DNA of 64,000 nucleotides, taken from NCBI RefSeq assembly GCF_937616625.2, contig NC_065574.1:55270052-55334051 (forward strand), read 5' to 3'. The notes beneath the pieces are model-generated. The model saw only the letters and a list, made by a program, of their open reading frames with translations, was not told the origin of the DNA and did no database searches. Each line of letters opens with the position of its first letter. Positions within the stretch are counted from its first letter, which is position 1. A program made the translations under genes and the position numbers. Positions 11,974 through 24,202 of the stretch are shown piece by piece. This DNA comes from Mercurialis annua (lineage: Eukaryota > Streptophyta > Magnoliopsida > Malpighiales > Euphorbiaceae).

Positions 11974-13395
11974 ATGGCAACTTTCGTTCCTCAATCTGCT
12001 GTGATCACATCATTTGATAGCAGCTTCAAAGGACGCTTTGCACATTACGTCACAAAACCGGAGCGAGATCGAGGTCTTGTAAGCATCTTGGCGACGGATG
12101 TTTTTGATCCGACTGTCAAGGTTGAATTCGAGAGATCGACAGTCGACCGAAGGTTTTTCCACCTCCGACTTGTGTTTAGCAACAGATACTGGGCACGCGG
12201 TCCGGTTTCAGGGTGGATTTTGGCTGGCTCCGACGAAAGAGATGAAGATACATCCCGGCCAACATGTACACTGTTTGAGCCTGTTTATGATGCACAGACA
12301 GGATCCTATACACTAATTTTCGTTCACAGCGGAAAGCGTGTACGAGCAACTACAACGAACAGCCGACTCCAAATAGACGACGCAGATACAGGAGGTACCG
12401 TAAATTCTTTTTATCGTTTCAGTTTGATCGAGTGGGATTCATTGATAAAACTTCCCAAGTATGTAGTATTCCAAGGACATAATGACAAGTTCCTCAGAGA
12501 ATGGCATCATCAAAGATTCTGGTTCCTTTCATTCTCAGCCGACGAAAGCAATGCACCGGGAACGGCTTTTGAGGTGGTTGAGAATGGAGATGGACATGTC
12601 CGCATAAGGACATTAGATGTTTCCGGTCGGAATTGGACACAGTTTGATGATTTTATAAGGATATCCTCACAAGATACCCCCAACACTTTGTTTTGGCCGG
12701 TCAGACTTGCAGGTAATGTAATTGCTCTTCGTAGCGCAAACAACAACAGATTTATTCGACCTCTGGAACAGCCCACCTCGTTAATGAATGGTTGCCTGAC
12801 TGCTGATGCTTTCGGAATTGTTCAACAATCTAGAATGGTAGTGAAAGAACTTGTACTCGGGAGACGGATCTTCGACGTTGTATATTACATGGATAATGCT
12901 CGGATATACGGTCGCAGAGCTGTCATAGCAGGCAGTGGCCGTTCCACTAACAACACACCGGAAGAAGCTATTCAAACCATTTCTGTTTCGTATACTGAAA
13001 CTAGGTCTTACTCTTTTACAAACAGCAACTCGCTATCGACTGGTGTCTCTACCTCCATCACTGCAGGTTTTGGAAGAATAGTGTCGCTCGAGGTAGGTGT
13101 CGAAATATCGTCGGAGCAAACTGTCGCGGTGGAGGTGGGTGAAGAAGTGTCGACATCCGTGACCTCAGAGGCTTCATATACAGCACCTGTGCCGCCGTTC
13201 AGCACAATAATAGTTAATTATGTGGCAACAGAAGCAAAGTGCGACATTCCGTTCTCGTACACCCAGCGAGATCAGATGTCTACTAACGGTACTTTTCGTT
13301 CTAGTCGTAATGAAGATGGTGTGTATAAGGGTGTCAACTACTTCAGCTTCTACTTCGACCAACCTGTCGTTAGAAGTCTAATAAATAATGAATAA
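11974..13395 (+). CDS. Amaranthin-like lectin fused to an aerolysin-type pore-forming domain
   Basis: Intact 473-residue single-exon frame. Residues about 6-152 and 158-296 are two successive amaranthin/agglutinin beta-trefoil domains (shared pattern: FxxHYVxxPE-like N-terminus, then W-D/PKYVVFQGHN...FLRE at the start of the second). Residues about 297-470 form an aerolysin/natterin-like domain. Its middle (about 335-405) is rich in alternating Ser/Thr and Val, typical of the segment that becomes the membrane hairpin, and a Pro-rich turn follows. There is no signal peptide, so a cytosolic protein is expected, as for inducible plant lectins. Family knowledge: such chimeras occur in several flowering plants and are tied to defence, with sugar binding directing the pore domain; activity here is inferred. 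The frame is uninterrupted with ordinary codon use, so the gene is probably live. Start is the first ATG, immediately after an in-frame stop region. No sign of an intron within the coding part. Confidence 0.88.
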   Translation: MATFVPQSAVITSFDSSFKGRFAHYVTKPERDRGLVSILATDVFDPTVKVEFERSTVDRRFFHLRLVFSNRYWARGPVSGWILAGSDERDEDTSRPTCTLFEPVYDAQTGSYTLIFVHSGKRVRATTTNSRLQIDDADTGGTVNSFYRFSLIEWDSLIKLPKYVVFQGHNDKFLREWHHQRFWFLSFSADESNAPGTAFEVVENGDGHVRIRTLDVSGRNWTQFDDFIRISSQDTPNTLFWPVRLAGNVIALRSANNNRFIRPLEQPTSLMNGCLTADAFGIVQQSRMVVKELVLGRRIFDVVYYMDNARIYGRRAVIAGSGRSTNNTPEEAIQTISVSYTETRSYSFTNSNSLSTGVSTSITAGFGRIVSLEVGVEISSEQTVAVEVGEEVSTSVTSEASYTAPVPPFSTIIVNYVATEAKCDIPFSYTQRDQMSTNGTFRSSRNEDGVYKGVNYFSFYFDQPVVRSLINNE

Positions 13396-13809
13396 GAGGT
13401 TAAATATTTGGCGGTTATATTCAGTTGCCAAATTATAATAGATGCACCATTGATAACCGTTGTGTAAAAAGTCTATATAGTTCAGTAACCGAAAAAATAT
13501 TTAATCTAAATAAGCAAGCCTTGTATTGTTGTTTCTTTCTTATTGCAGGTGTTTAATAAGCAGCAATGATCTTCTGTACTTATTATTAGTGTTAAGTGTT
13601 GTATTTATCACCAGTCTTGTTTTAATTCATCACTTGCAATTATTCTTATATTCCTTTTTATCACTATAATTTGAAAATCGAATTGTTATTAGAATATATT
13701 TGTGGGATTCATTATTTTAATATTTTCATTTTTAATAAATACTCAATTAACAAAATAATCTCTAAAAGATTATTCATTTGTTATATGGAGTTGAATTATA
13801 AAAAATTAT

Positions 13810-13965
13810 AAAACGGTTACCGGACTATAGTTTTTTATAAAACTGCCAAATTAAAAATAGTTATAAAACAGTTACCAAATAAAGTTTTTTACAAAACAGT
13901 TACAGAATTATAAGGAGTTGCAAAAAGATTACCGAACTATAATTTTTCTACAAAATGATTAGTGG
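13810..13965 (+). repeat. Degenerate tandem repeat, about 28-bp unit, five copies
   Basis: Units beginning AAAACGGTTACCGGACTATA recur at about 13812, 13840, 13865, 13893 and 13922, each followed by a T-run and TAC/TAT. They are diverged. The array sits about 420 bp downstream of the lectin stop codon. Confidence 0.6.
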
Positions 13966-14640
13966 CTTGCTATCTAGACTTTACCTCGTCAACATCTATA
14001 ATTTGGTACTAAATTTTTCTACAGTTATCAAATATATGGCGGTGATGTGTGATACTGCCACATCAGCGTCACGTAGGCGCCACATAAGCAAAATTATATA
14101 TTTACACATTATTGAAATAAAATCATGCGTTTCAGAAAAAGTTAGATAAAATTAAAAACTTTTTGACTTTTATAAAATTTGCATGAAAGGTTTGGCATTA
14201 TTTTTATTAGCGAGGACACAGCATGCACAAGAGCTATATCAGAATAATTACTATCACCGACTAAGATAAAATTTCTCTTATTTTTATACGTTTTAAAAAA
14301 TCATAATTTTTCCCTTATATTGTAAAAGCGTCCATCCTCAGATTTTTGTACTATTCATTTTTTTTTTCATTTAGTCTTTCAGCCTTCATCCCTCTACAAT
14401 CAAATTTTGTAAGTAAACAAAAGATGAACTTTAAAAAGGACCAAGTAACAAATTTACATAGTACGGTGATAAATACATAAGTATAAAAACTAACTAAAGA
14501 AACAAAATAGACCAAGGACGAACTAAACAAAAAGTGAAAAGTAGAAAAACGGACGAGTTATGCCTATTTGAACTACATAAGGGATTTCAGTTACATAGAA
14601 TTAAATATAAAAAAACAATAAATTTTGCAGAAAATAACAA
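13966..14640. other. Intergenic DNA between convergent genes
   Basis: No gene seen. The minus-strand gene beginning near 17.1 kb probably terminates somewhere in 14.6-15.1 kb. Confidence 0.45.
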
Positions 14641-15164
14641 TAATTATAATCTAACCTTAGCAAGTGATAATATTTAGTGAGGATCATGAATTCAAACAAA
14701 ACAACTCTATCCTTTACCTGTAGACAAACAAAACACAAACATGTTTGGAATTAACTCCAAAATGAACAATAAAGCTTAGCATTCAGTATTCAAAGTGTCT
14801 GTAGTCACATTGTACAGTAAATCAAACTTATATACACAACAGTTTTATACTTCATTCATGATTACTGACCTGACATTTACAAATACAACATGTTTCAGAA
14901 CTCGGGTTTCAGATTATCTTCCAATAAAGCTGCGGATAATCAAATGTTACCTCACCGGCTATAGAGCATGATGCACCAGTTGCGCACCCTCCCCTCTACG
15001 TATGCGGGAGCAGCAGCTGCAAATAGAAACTATGCGCATTCCTAGCAAAATCTTTTCGAATACCACATCAGCATAATAAAGAACTGCCCAATCGGCATAC
15101 AAGTTTCATCATTTTTTCATCGCTTCAATGTCTTCCACGATAATTATCCACACCAATTAACAAT

Positions 15165-15674
15165 TTAGTTTTTTGCTTTTCTTCTTGCTTCAGCCTTCCA
15201 ATTTCTTCTACCTAGCTTGACATTTGATTTACTGCTTGGGATGACAAATGAATTCTCTGGATGATCTATCCTCTCTAATTGTGATTCCGCAGCCGCTAGA
15301 GGGACCAGACAATGAGACTCGTTTCCACTATTTAAAGTCAAAGCCGAAATAATACTAGCATTAGGCGGAACCACTTCTAGAGTTTTACCAGCATGAGCAT
15401 TTCTTGCATCTCTTTTCCAATTTCGTTTGCAATGAACTGTGTTTCTGTCTTTGCTAAGACTCCCATTCTTTTCCAGCTGTTCTTGTGGTCTAATTGATCG
15501 GTTTAGAACAGAATCCCCCTTTGTATTTGCTTCCGAGCGTTTGCGGGCCCTGTATCTACGCTGCCGTTCTCGGTTCTTTAGACGAGAATTCAGAATATCA
15601 TGACGGCTTCTACAGAGCTGTTTTTGTTCTAGAGACTTCAAAACAATATTCTCTTGCGTGCCAATTGCATCCAT
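15165..15674 (-). CDS. Small basic protein with bZIP-like basic stretch and repeated RNWK motif
   Basis: A 169-codon frame ending in TAA at 15165. Residues 34-47 (NRERQRRYRARKR) satisfy the bZIP basic-region rule N-x7-R, but no leucine heptads follow. Two copies of a second motif are present: RNWKRDAR (84-91) and RNWKAEAR (157-164), the latter at the C-terminus. I recognise the style of a plant-specific uncharacterised nuclear protein but cannot name it. An in-frame TAG lies just upstream of the ATG and coincides with a possible splice acceptor, so a further 5' exon is possible. A non-coding first exon is plausible at about 17018-17150 on the minus strand, with a GTATCG donor at 17018. Function unknown; nucleic-acid binding is an inference from the basic stretches. 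Confidence 0.65.
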   Translation of the reverse strand: MDAIGTQENIVLKSLEQKQLCRSRHDILNSRLKNRERQRRYRARKRSEANTKGDSVLNRSIRPQEQLEKNGSLSKDRNTVHCKRNWKRDARNAHAGKTLEVVPPNASIISALTLNSGNESHCLVPLAAAESQLERIDHPENSFVIPSSKSNVKLGRRNWKAEARRKAKN

Positions 15675-17017
15675 ATTTCGCCGGTTGTCCTATTCGTATG
15701 CTAATTGTCGACTGCATTGATAAGATTAAATGTTTCATTACAAAAACTGTACTGCAAATTAGTTTGCTTATCCGTTTCTTTTATTATTATTATTATTTCT
15801 TTATGCAAGTGCTTTTGATTCCATGAACTCAACATCTCAAAATCTAAAAGCTCATGAGATAAAAGATGATTTTCAATATTTGTACACATAGAATCCTTCA
15901 AGAGGTCTAACAAAATCATTTGAAATTCTGTAGATTGTAATGTCGAACCTGATAGTTAATGATCGGCATCCTAGTGAAAACAACTATTTTTACTAGAAGT
16001 TGATAGTTACCACATAAATGCCTTTACGCCAAACATATATCAAAACAAATAGACTTTATAGATTTGGGCAACTAAGGACCTTAAAACAAAATACATTACT
16101 TTGTTAACAATAGGTTCGCAAAGGAAAAAAAAAGGTATAAGATTATGTCTAGGAGCACATTTGGCAAAAAAAATACTTAAAACCCACAACTATGAATTGC
16201 AAAATTCCAAAGAAATGGCCGTCTTCGTTAACTTTTGTTTCCTAACGGATTGTTTGGAAGAAGGGATGAAAAAAATTAGTTGAAGATTAAGCTTTTTTTT
16301 CTCAAACCCTCCTCAACACTTCAAAACACATGCTCCGCAATAAAACTTTCTACCCAAACGGAGATTGAAAATTTCTAAGCCCTTACTGAACTTCCGAACA
16401 ATTTTGATTGCCACATAGTACTTAACTAGATTTTGAACAATTCAGAATCTTTTAAATCCTGAATATAATTATGTAGAGTTGGTACTTAAACTTTGAAAAC
16501 TGCAATCATACACAAGAATACATTAGTAACTAAAACACATTAATTAATCATTTCCAGCAACAAAACCTAAACAACCAAAACAAGAAAAACTCATAATAAT
16601 ATTGTAAAGAATTATTTTTGGTGACGAGGACTCACTCCCCGAGCCGAAGCCCAGGATCGCTGTCAAACTACAGGATGTGGACCGCCCGAAAGCCCACATA
16701 CCTAGCATTTCCAGGCTATAATGGCCAGCAGCTCAGTCCCAACCACTTCATTTGGAAAGGGGTGGCCGGAGTTTGCACCCGCGACCATGGCGCCCAGATG
16801 GCTGAAGTTTACACTACTAAACCAAACCCGTGGGCGCAAGAAAACAAAAACTAGACATGATTTTCATCTACTGATTCTACTTGCATAAGCTAAATAACAA
16901 GCAACCCTAAAAATGTATGCTTTAAAAAGAGTAAAGTAAACTACTTTGACTAACAAATTTAATCACCGATCTAAAGCAGAACTGATGAAAATGAAGAAAA
17001 GAATTAAAATCGATACC
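15675..17017 (-). other. Probable 5' intron of the RNWK-motif gene
   Basis: Between the coding exon and the proposed leader exon the sequence is AT-rich and non-coding. It contains the SINE-like insertion described separately. Splice sites are proposed by eye only: donor AG|GTATCG near 17018, acceptor ATAG near 15689. Confidence 0.35.
16618..16848 (-). mobile_element. SINE-like insertion
   Basis: A GC-rich island in AT-rich surroundings. On the minus strand it reads GGTTTAGTAGTGTAAAC (box A-like), then GGTCGCGGGTGCAAACTCCG (box B-like), followed by a unique body that ends near an A/T-rich tail. Both sides carry similar words (CAAGAAAAACT at about 16580; CAAGAAAACAAAAACT at about 16838) that could be an eroded target duplication. 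The plus-strand 78-codon frame inside is not a gene. Confidence 0.45.
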
Positions 17018-17431
17018 TCATAAGATCAGACACTTTAACATGTGCAAGCAGTAGAAGCTGAGACAGAGAGAGATAATGTAATAGAAATTGAGTCGCATGT
17101 AAGAACTGAGAAAGCAGTTGTCCGATTAGAGAGGATGTAGTGTAGGTCGGGTTAAAAACGTTAGTGGTGCCTCACTTTTTCTCATGTATTAAATTGATGT
17201 TCAAAGTTTATTTTATTAGCTTTCGGTAACTTAAATTCTATCTACCCCTAGATGATATTGGTGCATATGCCAATTTCAAAAAATATGATTAGCCGAATCA
17301 AAACCGTAAAACTGAACCGAAAAATATAGTTAACCAGTCCAAGAATTAATTAAGTTTAGATTTTGATTTTTAATTTTGTAATTAATGGTTTAAGTTTTGG
17401 AGTTTTAAAAACCTCAATTAATCGATTAACC

Positions 17432-18900
<1,469 letters not shown>

Positions 18901-20645
18901 GGATTTGGTCTTGATTAATTGCTGGAGTGTACCTGTATGTTCTTTAACTTGAAATTTGAGTATAAGTTAATGGGTTTTGCATGCCAATTAAATGATTAAT
19001 TAGTGTAATTGTGTTTTTGGTATACGATCATGTAAGTGACATGCATGTTAATTTGGAACATAGTTAGTTGTTGGAAAAATTATTAGGGCTGATTGTTATG
19101 ATCTTGATTATGATTATGAATTTGGTAATTTTGACGTGGTTTTATAACTTTTTGAGTTTTATTCCAGTATTTGTGAAATTGAAGGATTAATTTACACTTT
19201 TGCCCAAATTTGTCTTTTTAGTCTTAGGGGCTATTTTAAATATTATTATTTGTTTGGTTTTTAGAATTTCCTAGAGCCGGGTTATGTTCCAAAATGGATT
19301 TTTATCGTTTTTATTAAGAATGGTGATTCTCATGCTTTTTTGGATTTTATAAATTTTTAAAAAAGATATAAGTAATTGGATTTGGTGAAATTGTCATTTC
19401 TTGAATTTTATATCTTTTCGTGATTATTGATTAAATCGCTGTTTTGACGAGACTTTAGGTTCTAGGCTTTAAAATGTGATTTTCGGCTAAAACAAGCATT
19501 TTGATGCTCTTGGAGAATTTAAAAGAATTTTAAGAAATATTTATTATATTTATTTGATTCGGTTATTCTAGAAAATGATTTTTGGGAGAGGGTATAACTA
19601 TGAATCGGAAATATGTTAAAATGTCGGTTTTGCAAAAATTGTCAGTTTTGAATTTTTGGTCATAATTGTGGTTGCTTAGTTTGAGTGTGTTTTCGAAGTC
19701 TTTTAGAGTTAAGAGATTCTATTTCTGTATTTTAATCCGAGGTTTTTGTTAGCCCGTTGACGTCTAGAGGAGTAAAGTCGGATCGTAACTAACGAGAATC
19801 TTATGTTTGGAGCTTACATTTGAGTTGTGAAATCGGATCTTGTGTTGTGAGTTTCTACGTTTATATTTATTTTATTAAGTAGTTAAAAATATTAGCAATT
19901 TTTTTATAAACAATTTTGAACCGTTAATGTCGTATTGGGAACATTGAAACATATTTTCTATTGAACGGCAGTAGGACTGCGTGCGCCCCCAATTTGATCA
20001 ATCTAGTAATTAACAATACACATGTAATTGTGGATATGAGTATGGGATTGTAGTGATGCACTCGCTATATTAAAGTCTCGTAGTCACTAGCTAGTGACTC
20101 GCTCGATTAAATTCTCGGAAGTCACACCTTGTGGTCTAAGTGAAGCCGGCGATGTATTCGGTAGATTAATTTTTCGAGAATCACGACTCCATGGTTTCAT
20201 TGATGGAAATTGTGAACTAAGAGGTTAATCAGTGAGATACTTGATGGATTAAATTCTAGGATATCACGATCATTTAGTTTTTCTGATATTATGGGTATCG
20301 TGAGTTGAGAACTAGAATTCCATTTGATTCAGTAGAAATGATATTAAACATTTTTGTTTTACTTAATATTTAAATATAAATGCATATTCAAATTTATTTG
20401 ACCCATAGATTTTAATTACTTTCAGGTGTTATCATTTTGGCGCAGTATTTTCGAAATTTGAGTTCTTAGAAGTGTTTTTAATAATTTTTCACATTTTCAA
20501 TAAGTCGTGTTGTTCTTCGGTTTTGTCCGAGCGTGTTTTGGTTTGTATATTAACCGTATGATTTGCTGACGTACGTATGAATGCTTAGAATGACATATTT
20601 AGTTTCCGCTTATTTCTTTTGATATTATTTATACCATGCTAGATT

Positions 20646-20960
20646 TTTTTTTTTTTTTTGGCAAAGTAGCAATTGTATTAATGTCGGTAAATAGAAGTAA
20701 ATAATGTTTGAGAGAATTAAATAACAGAGATTACAATAATAACTCCTAAAAAGGAGGCTTTAAGGACTTTTTAGCCACTTCATGGGCCATCCAAGTACAC
20801 ATTCGCTTAACATATGCAAAGTAAGCGAACGGTATAATATTATGACTTCTATTATTGATAAAATATCATTCTCGACTTATTCCAATGTCTTCGCAACTTC
20901 GGGTGACATAATCCCTGAAAGACAATGAGAACTACAATAAGTGATAAAACTCAAAAATTT
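20646..20960 (-). mobile_element. 5'-truncated LINE (L1-type) 3' end with RNase H tail
   Basis: An oligo-T run (20646-20660) marks a poly(A) tail on the minus strand, preceded by TTAATACAATTGCTAC-like 3' UTR. The coding end reads FAYVKRMCTWMAHEVAKKSL followed by a stop (20746-20748). It fits the C-terminus of the RNase H domain in plant L1 LINEs (V-x-R-x-x-N-x-x-AH-x-x-AK). The N-terminal part is missing. Confidence 0.7.
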
Positions 20961-21050
20961 TCATATAAAATCATACTAACAAATGATATTATAGTATAGC
21001 TGAATCAGAACTTATCTGGAACATTGCAGACGGTAGAGGCTTTCATCAAC

Positions 21051-21184
21051 GTACTTTAACCTCATAAGGAGTACAATATCCTCACAAGGAGTATGAAATC
21101 TCACAAAGAGTACTTTAACCTCACAAGGAGTACTTTAACCTCACAATGAGTACTTTAACCTCACAAGGAGTACTTTAACTTCAC
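21051..21184 (+). repeat. 20-bp minisatellite, about 6.7 units
   Basis: Units of GTACTTTAACCTCACAAGGA; units 4 to 6 are almost identical, and the outer units are diverged (one is 19 bp). Confidence 0.85.
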
Positions 21185-21560
21185 GAATTGAAATGATAAA
21201 TTTTACCTACTATATATTATTTTAAATATTTATTATATGTTATTTTTTACTCTTATTTAGATCTCATATTTAGTAGGTAATTTTATTCATTATATTTATT
21301 TTACTAGTACATTTTGTGAGTAATAGATGAAATCTCGAATGAGTTAAAGAATATGTTTGGTTGGCCCGAACATTGTATGTTGGTATTGTTTATTTTATCG
21401 TTTTCCGGGGCCTGCTACAGATTCTAGAACAATTATTTCCGTTTTCCGGCACTAGTTACGATACCGTGATATTGAGTCATGCTCAAAAGGAAAGTTACAA
21501 GTACATGTGAATGGGAAGAAAGGAACGTTAAAAATACAAGTGCATAGGTGTCGAGCAATA

Positions 21561-22346
21561 TAAGAACTTTTTACGATATCTGGTCAAGCTAGTGGCAAGA
21601 AATGGAAGAAGGAAACCATGTGTTTTTCAAAACTGGAAGTAAGAACAATCAAATTTGGCATTTTTATTTTAGTGAACTTGTGGATTTAAACTGTATTTGT
21701 TGACGCCATTATCTAAAATTTGAAACTAAGATTTTAGTTTTTTTCTTTCAAAAATATTTATAATATTGTAAAAAAGTTAAAGATGACAATCATAATTAAA
21801 ATCTATCAAAAATCAGAACGTTAATAATAAAAACGTTCATCCCATGTATTGATTGTGTTATATCAAATTCACAACAAATTAACAATTATTTGTGATAAGA
21901 AATTTTTTATTTTTTTTTATTTTTTTTATTGTTAATTTTTCCACATGACTAACACATTATGATTTATTGCACGAATAATATATCAAAACGGTTATGTGCA
22001 ATAATATTTTCAATGATATATATTTGTCTTCCAACGTTTTCTTAATTTTCAAATATCATACAAATTTAAACAAGACATTTTTTTTCCCTCAAATAAAATA
22101 AAAAAAGAACAAGACATTTTGACATCATTAAATGAGAAACTAAAATAATAGTAAGACATATTGACCATAATACCCTTAATCTTCTAGATAGCATTTCCAA
22201 TTCCCAAGATTAACTAATGCGATCTGATCTTATCAAACCCATCCCTATCATAAATAACATCACGTGGCATTATAAGTCAATTGTCTTCAAACGGCAGGGC
22301 GTTTTCGTCATTCACCAAACACCCAGACTTCCATATTTTTGGCCTG
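21561..22346. other. AT-rich DNA downstream of the PYL gene
   Basis: No gene. Expected to hold the PYL 3' UTR and terminator. A G-box-like CACGTGGCAT lies at about 22262. Confidence 0.5.
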
Positions 22347-22991
22347 TTAAAGAAGATGCGATTCGCTGTGTCCATCACGCGCCAACGCTTCAGCGACGGA
22401 AGCTAATTTCTGGAGATTCAACTTCACGACAGTATCAGCGAAGAGACGCGTGTCCTCTTCGGAGTTACCTTCAGGTACATCAACCACATAAGATTCCAAA
22501 ACAACGGTCCAGATCTTCCCGTCACGTTGAAAACCATGAACAGTCGTGATCGACCGGTAATTCCTCAGCCTATGGTCACCTCCAATAATAGTAAAACCAG
22601 TGACGTGTCGGTCATCGTACAGTATATCAAGCCTTTCAGTACTGGTAGCAGCCGGTAAACCAGAGATGACGTGGACGTCACGAGTGGATCCCACGGTCAT
22701 AGTAAATCCAGGCTCAACCACGCAGCTCTTGATGAAGTGTTTATAAATCTGGGGCTCATCAAAACGACGGGCTATTGACCATACGACGTCGTTTGGTGCG
22801 TTGACGCGTTGTGCTAGTAGGGAAGAACATTGCCGGGAACCGATTCGGTAGGTGTGGAACTCGGAGATAAGAGGGGATAACTCGGAGAATTCTTGCTGAG
22901 TTAGACCGTGTGGAATCGTTAAATGGTGAGTTGTTGAAGTTGACTCTTGTTGTGAGCCAATGGTTGATGAGGCATCTCCAACTTTTTCCAT
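22347..22991 (-). CDS. PYL1: PYR/PYL/RCAR abscisic acid receptor, PYL1-type
   Basis: Single-exon 214-residue protein starting at the ATG at 22991. START/Bet v1-fold ABA receptor of the dimeric PYR1/PYL1 subgroup: HxLTIPHGLTxxEFSEL near residue 22-38, ABA-carboxylate lysine K84 in YKHFIKSC, gate loop SGLPA (110-114), latch HRL (140-142), then IWTVVLESYVVDVPEGNSEE and the C-terminal helix FADTVVKLNLQKLASVAEA. Family role: ABA-bound receptor inhibits clade A PP2C phosphatases in cytosol and nucleus, releasing SnRK2 kinases. A longer frame with an ATG at 23057 exists, but a TATA box (23031-23038) lies between the two ATGs, so the shorter start is preferred. Oddities: residues usually invariant in this subgroup differ (VRRFD is ARRFD, GCTRDV is GSTRDV, GEHRL is GDHRL, a Tyr sits in ILYDDRHV). 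It looks like a diverging paralogue. Confidence 0.93.
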   Translation of the reverse strand: MEKVGDASSTIGSQQESTSTTHHLTIPHGLTQQEFSELSPLISEFHTYRIGSRQCSSLLAQRVNAPNDVVWSIARRFDEPQIYKHFIKSCVVEPGFTMTVGSTRDVHVISGLPAATSTERLDILYDDRHVTGFTIIGGDHRLRNYRSITTVHGFQRDGKIWTVVLESYVVDVPEGNSEEDTRLFADTVVKLNLQKLASVAEALARDGHSESHLL

Positions 22992-23030
22992 TGAAAGAGG
23001 AGAGGGGTCAGATAAGATAAGTTTATTTCC

Positions 23031-23038
23031 TTTATATA
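23031..23038 (-). promoter_or_regulatory. Likely TATA box of the PYL gene
   Basis: TATATAAA on the minus strand, 40 bp upstream of the chosen ATG. It implies a very short leader and argues against the upstream in-frame ATG. Confidence 0.5.
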
Positions 23039-23099
23039 CAGACAATGGGTGAGTCAAAATGGAAATTTGAGTATTCTATGGGATATTTACGAAAAATAC

Positions 23100-24202
23100 A
23101 ATTATAAAAATAATGGCATTAGAGCTCTAAATAAACTGAGCTGGCTTGATAAGAGCTCGATTGTGTGTGTTTTAAACAAATCGACTTCGAATTTAATTTT
23201 ATGTTCGATAATTTAAACAAGCCGAACATGAACATGGTGATATTCGGCTTTTATGTTCACAAATGATAGTTCATGAACTAGCTCGAATAAAAGTTCGTGA
23301 ACGAACTTTAAAAATTCGAATAGGTGTTTTTAAACTGATTTATATTTAAATTAATGTATATAGATATGTCATATAATTCTAAAATAATGAATTCCAACGA
23401 TGAATTTAACATTAAATTTGGTGGATGTAATGTTATTATGTTCATTGGACATGGATTTGAAGTGGATCTAACATAAATTTTAGGTGGATTAATAGATGTT
23501 TTAGATAGACCTAAATAAATTTTAAATTATTATATTCATATCAAATAAAAACATCAACTGTATTAAATTTTATGATAATTTGAGAGGAGTTAAAATTAAT
23601 AAAATGATATTTAATCAAACTGGTCATATATGCTTAAAATTTACATAAAATTCATATAAAAAACCATTCATATACGATACCTTATCCTTCTATATTATTT
23701 AACTTTTTAAGTGAATTTTTTTTATTCCTATAATCAAAATTTTATAATTTTACTGATTATTCTAAAGGAAAAATAAATTTTATTTTTCATAATTTACTGC
23801 TGTTTGACTAACTCAAGAAATGTAATTAACTACCCGAAGTGAAATGCTAGATTCTAGTAAATTTAATTAAATTTCTGAGAATTGTTTTTATAAATTTTAT
23901 ATGTAAGCATGATTTAGTTATTCTGACCTAATTTCAAGATTTGTTTAATAGTTATCCTACTAAATAATGAGAAAGGTGGCAAGTGGGTGAAGGAGACAGG
24001 TGGGTAGAGTGCAACTGGATTTCGTGTTAGTTGCTTGACAGATATGTAAACTGAAGTGTCTGTATAGACTATAGTGTATAATTCAATTTCACATATAAAA
24101 TGCACAATAATGATAAACATAAAATTCGTATGTATTCATTATCTCTCACCTCACATTTTTGAATTATTTCGATTAGATATAGAGCATGAATCAAATTATA
24201 TA
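23100..24202. other. AT-rich intergenic DNA with a GAGCTCG/TTCGTGAACGAA-rich relic
   Basis: At 23120-23335 short inverted words (GAGCTGGCT, AAGAGCTCG, AGTTCGTGAACGAACTTT) suggest a degraded inverted-repeat transposon, similar in style to 43600-44060. The rest shows nothing. Confidence 0.35.

Noticed and set aside
21051..21184. Short repeats as a CRISPR-like array
   Set aside because: The units are contiguous 20-bp tandem copies with no unique spacers, in plant nuclear DNA.
22347..23057. 236-residue version of the PYL protein starting at 23057
   Set aside because: A TATA box lies between that ATG and the one at 22991, and the extra 22 residues do not resemble family N-termini.
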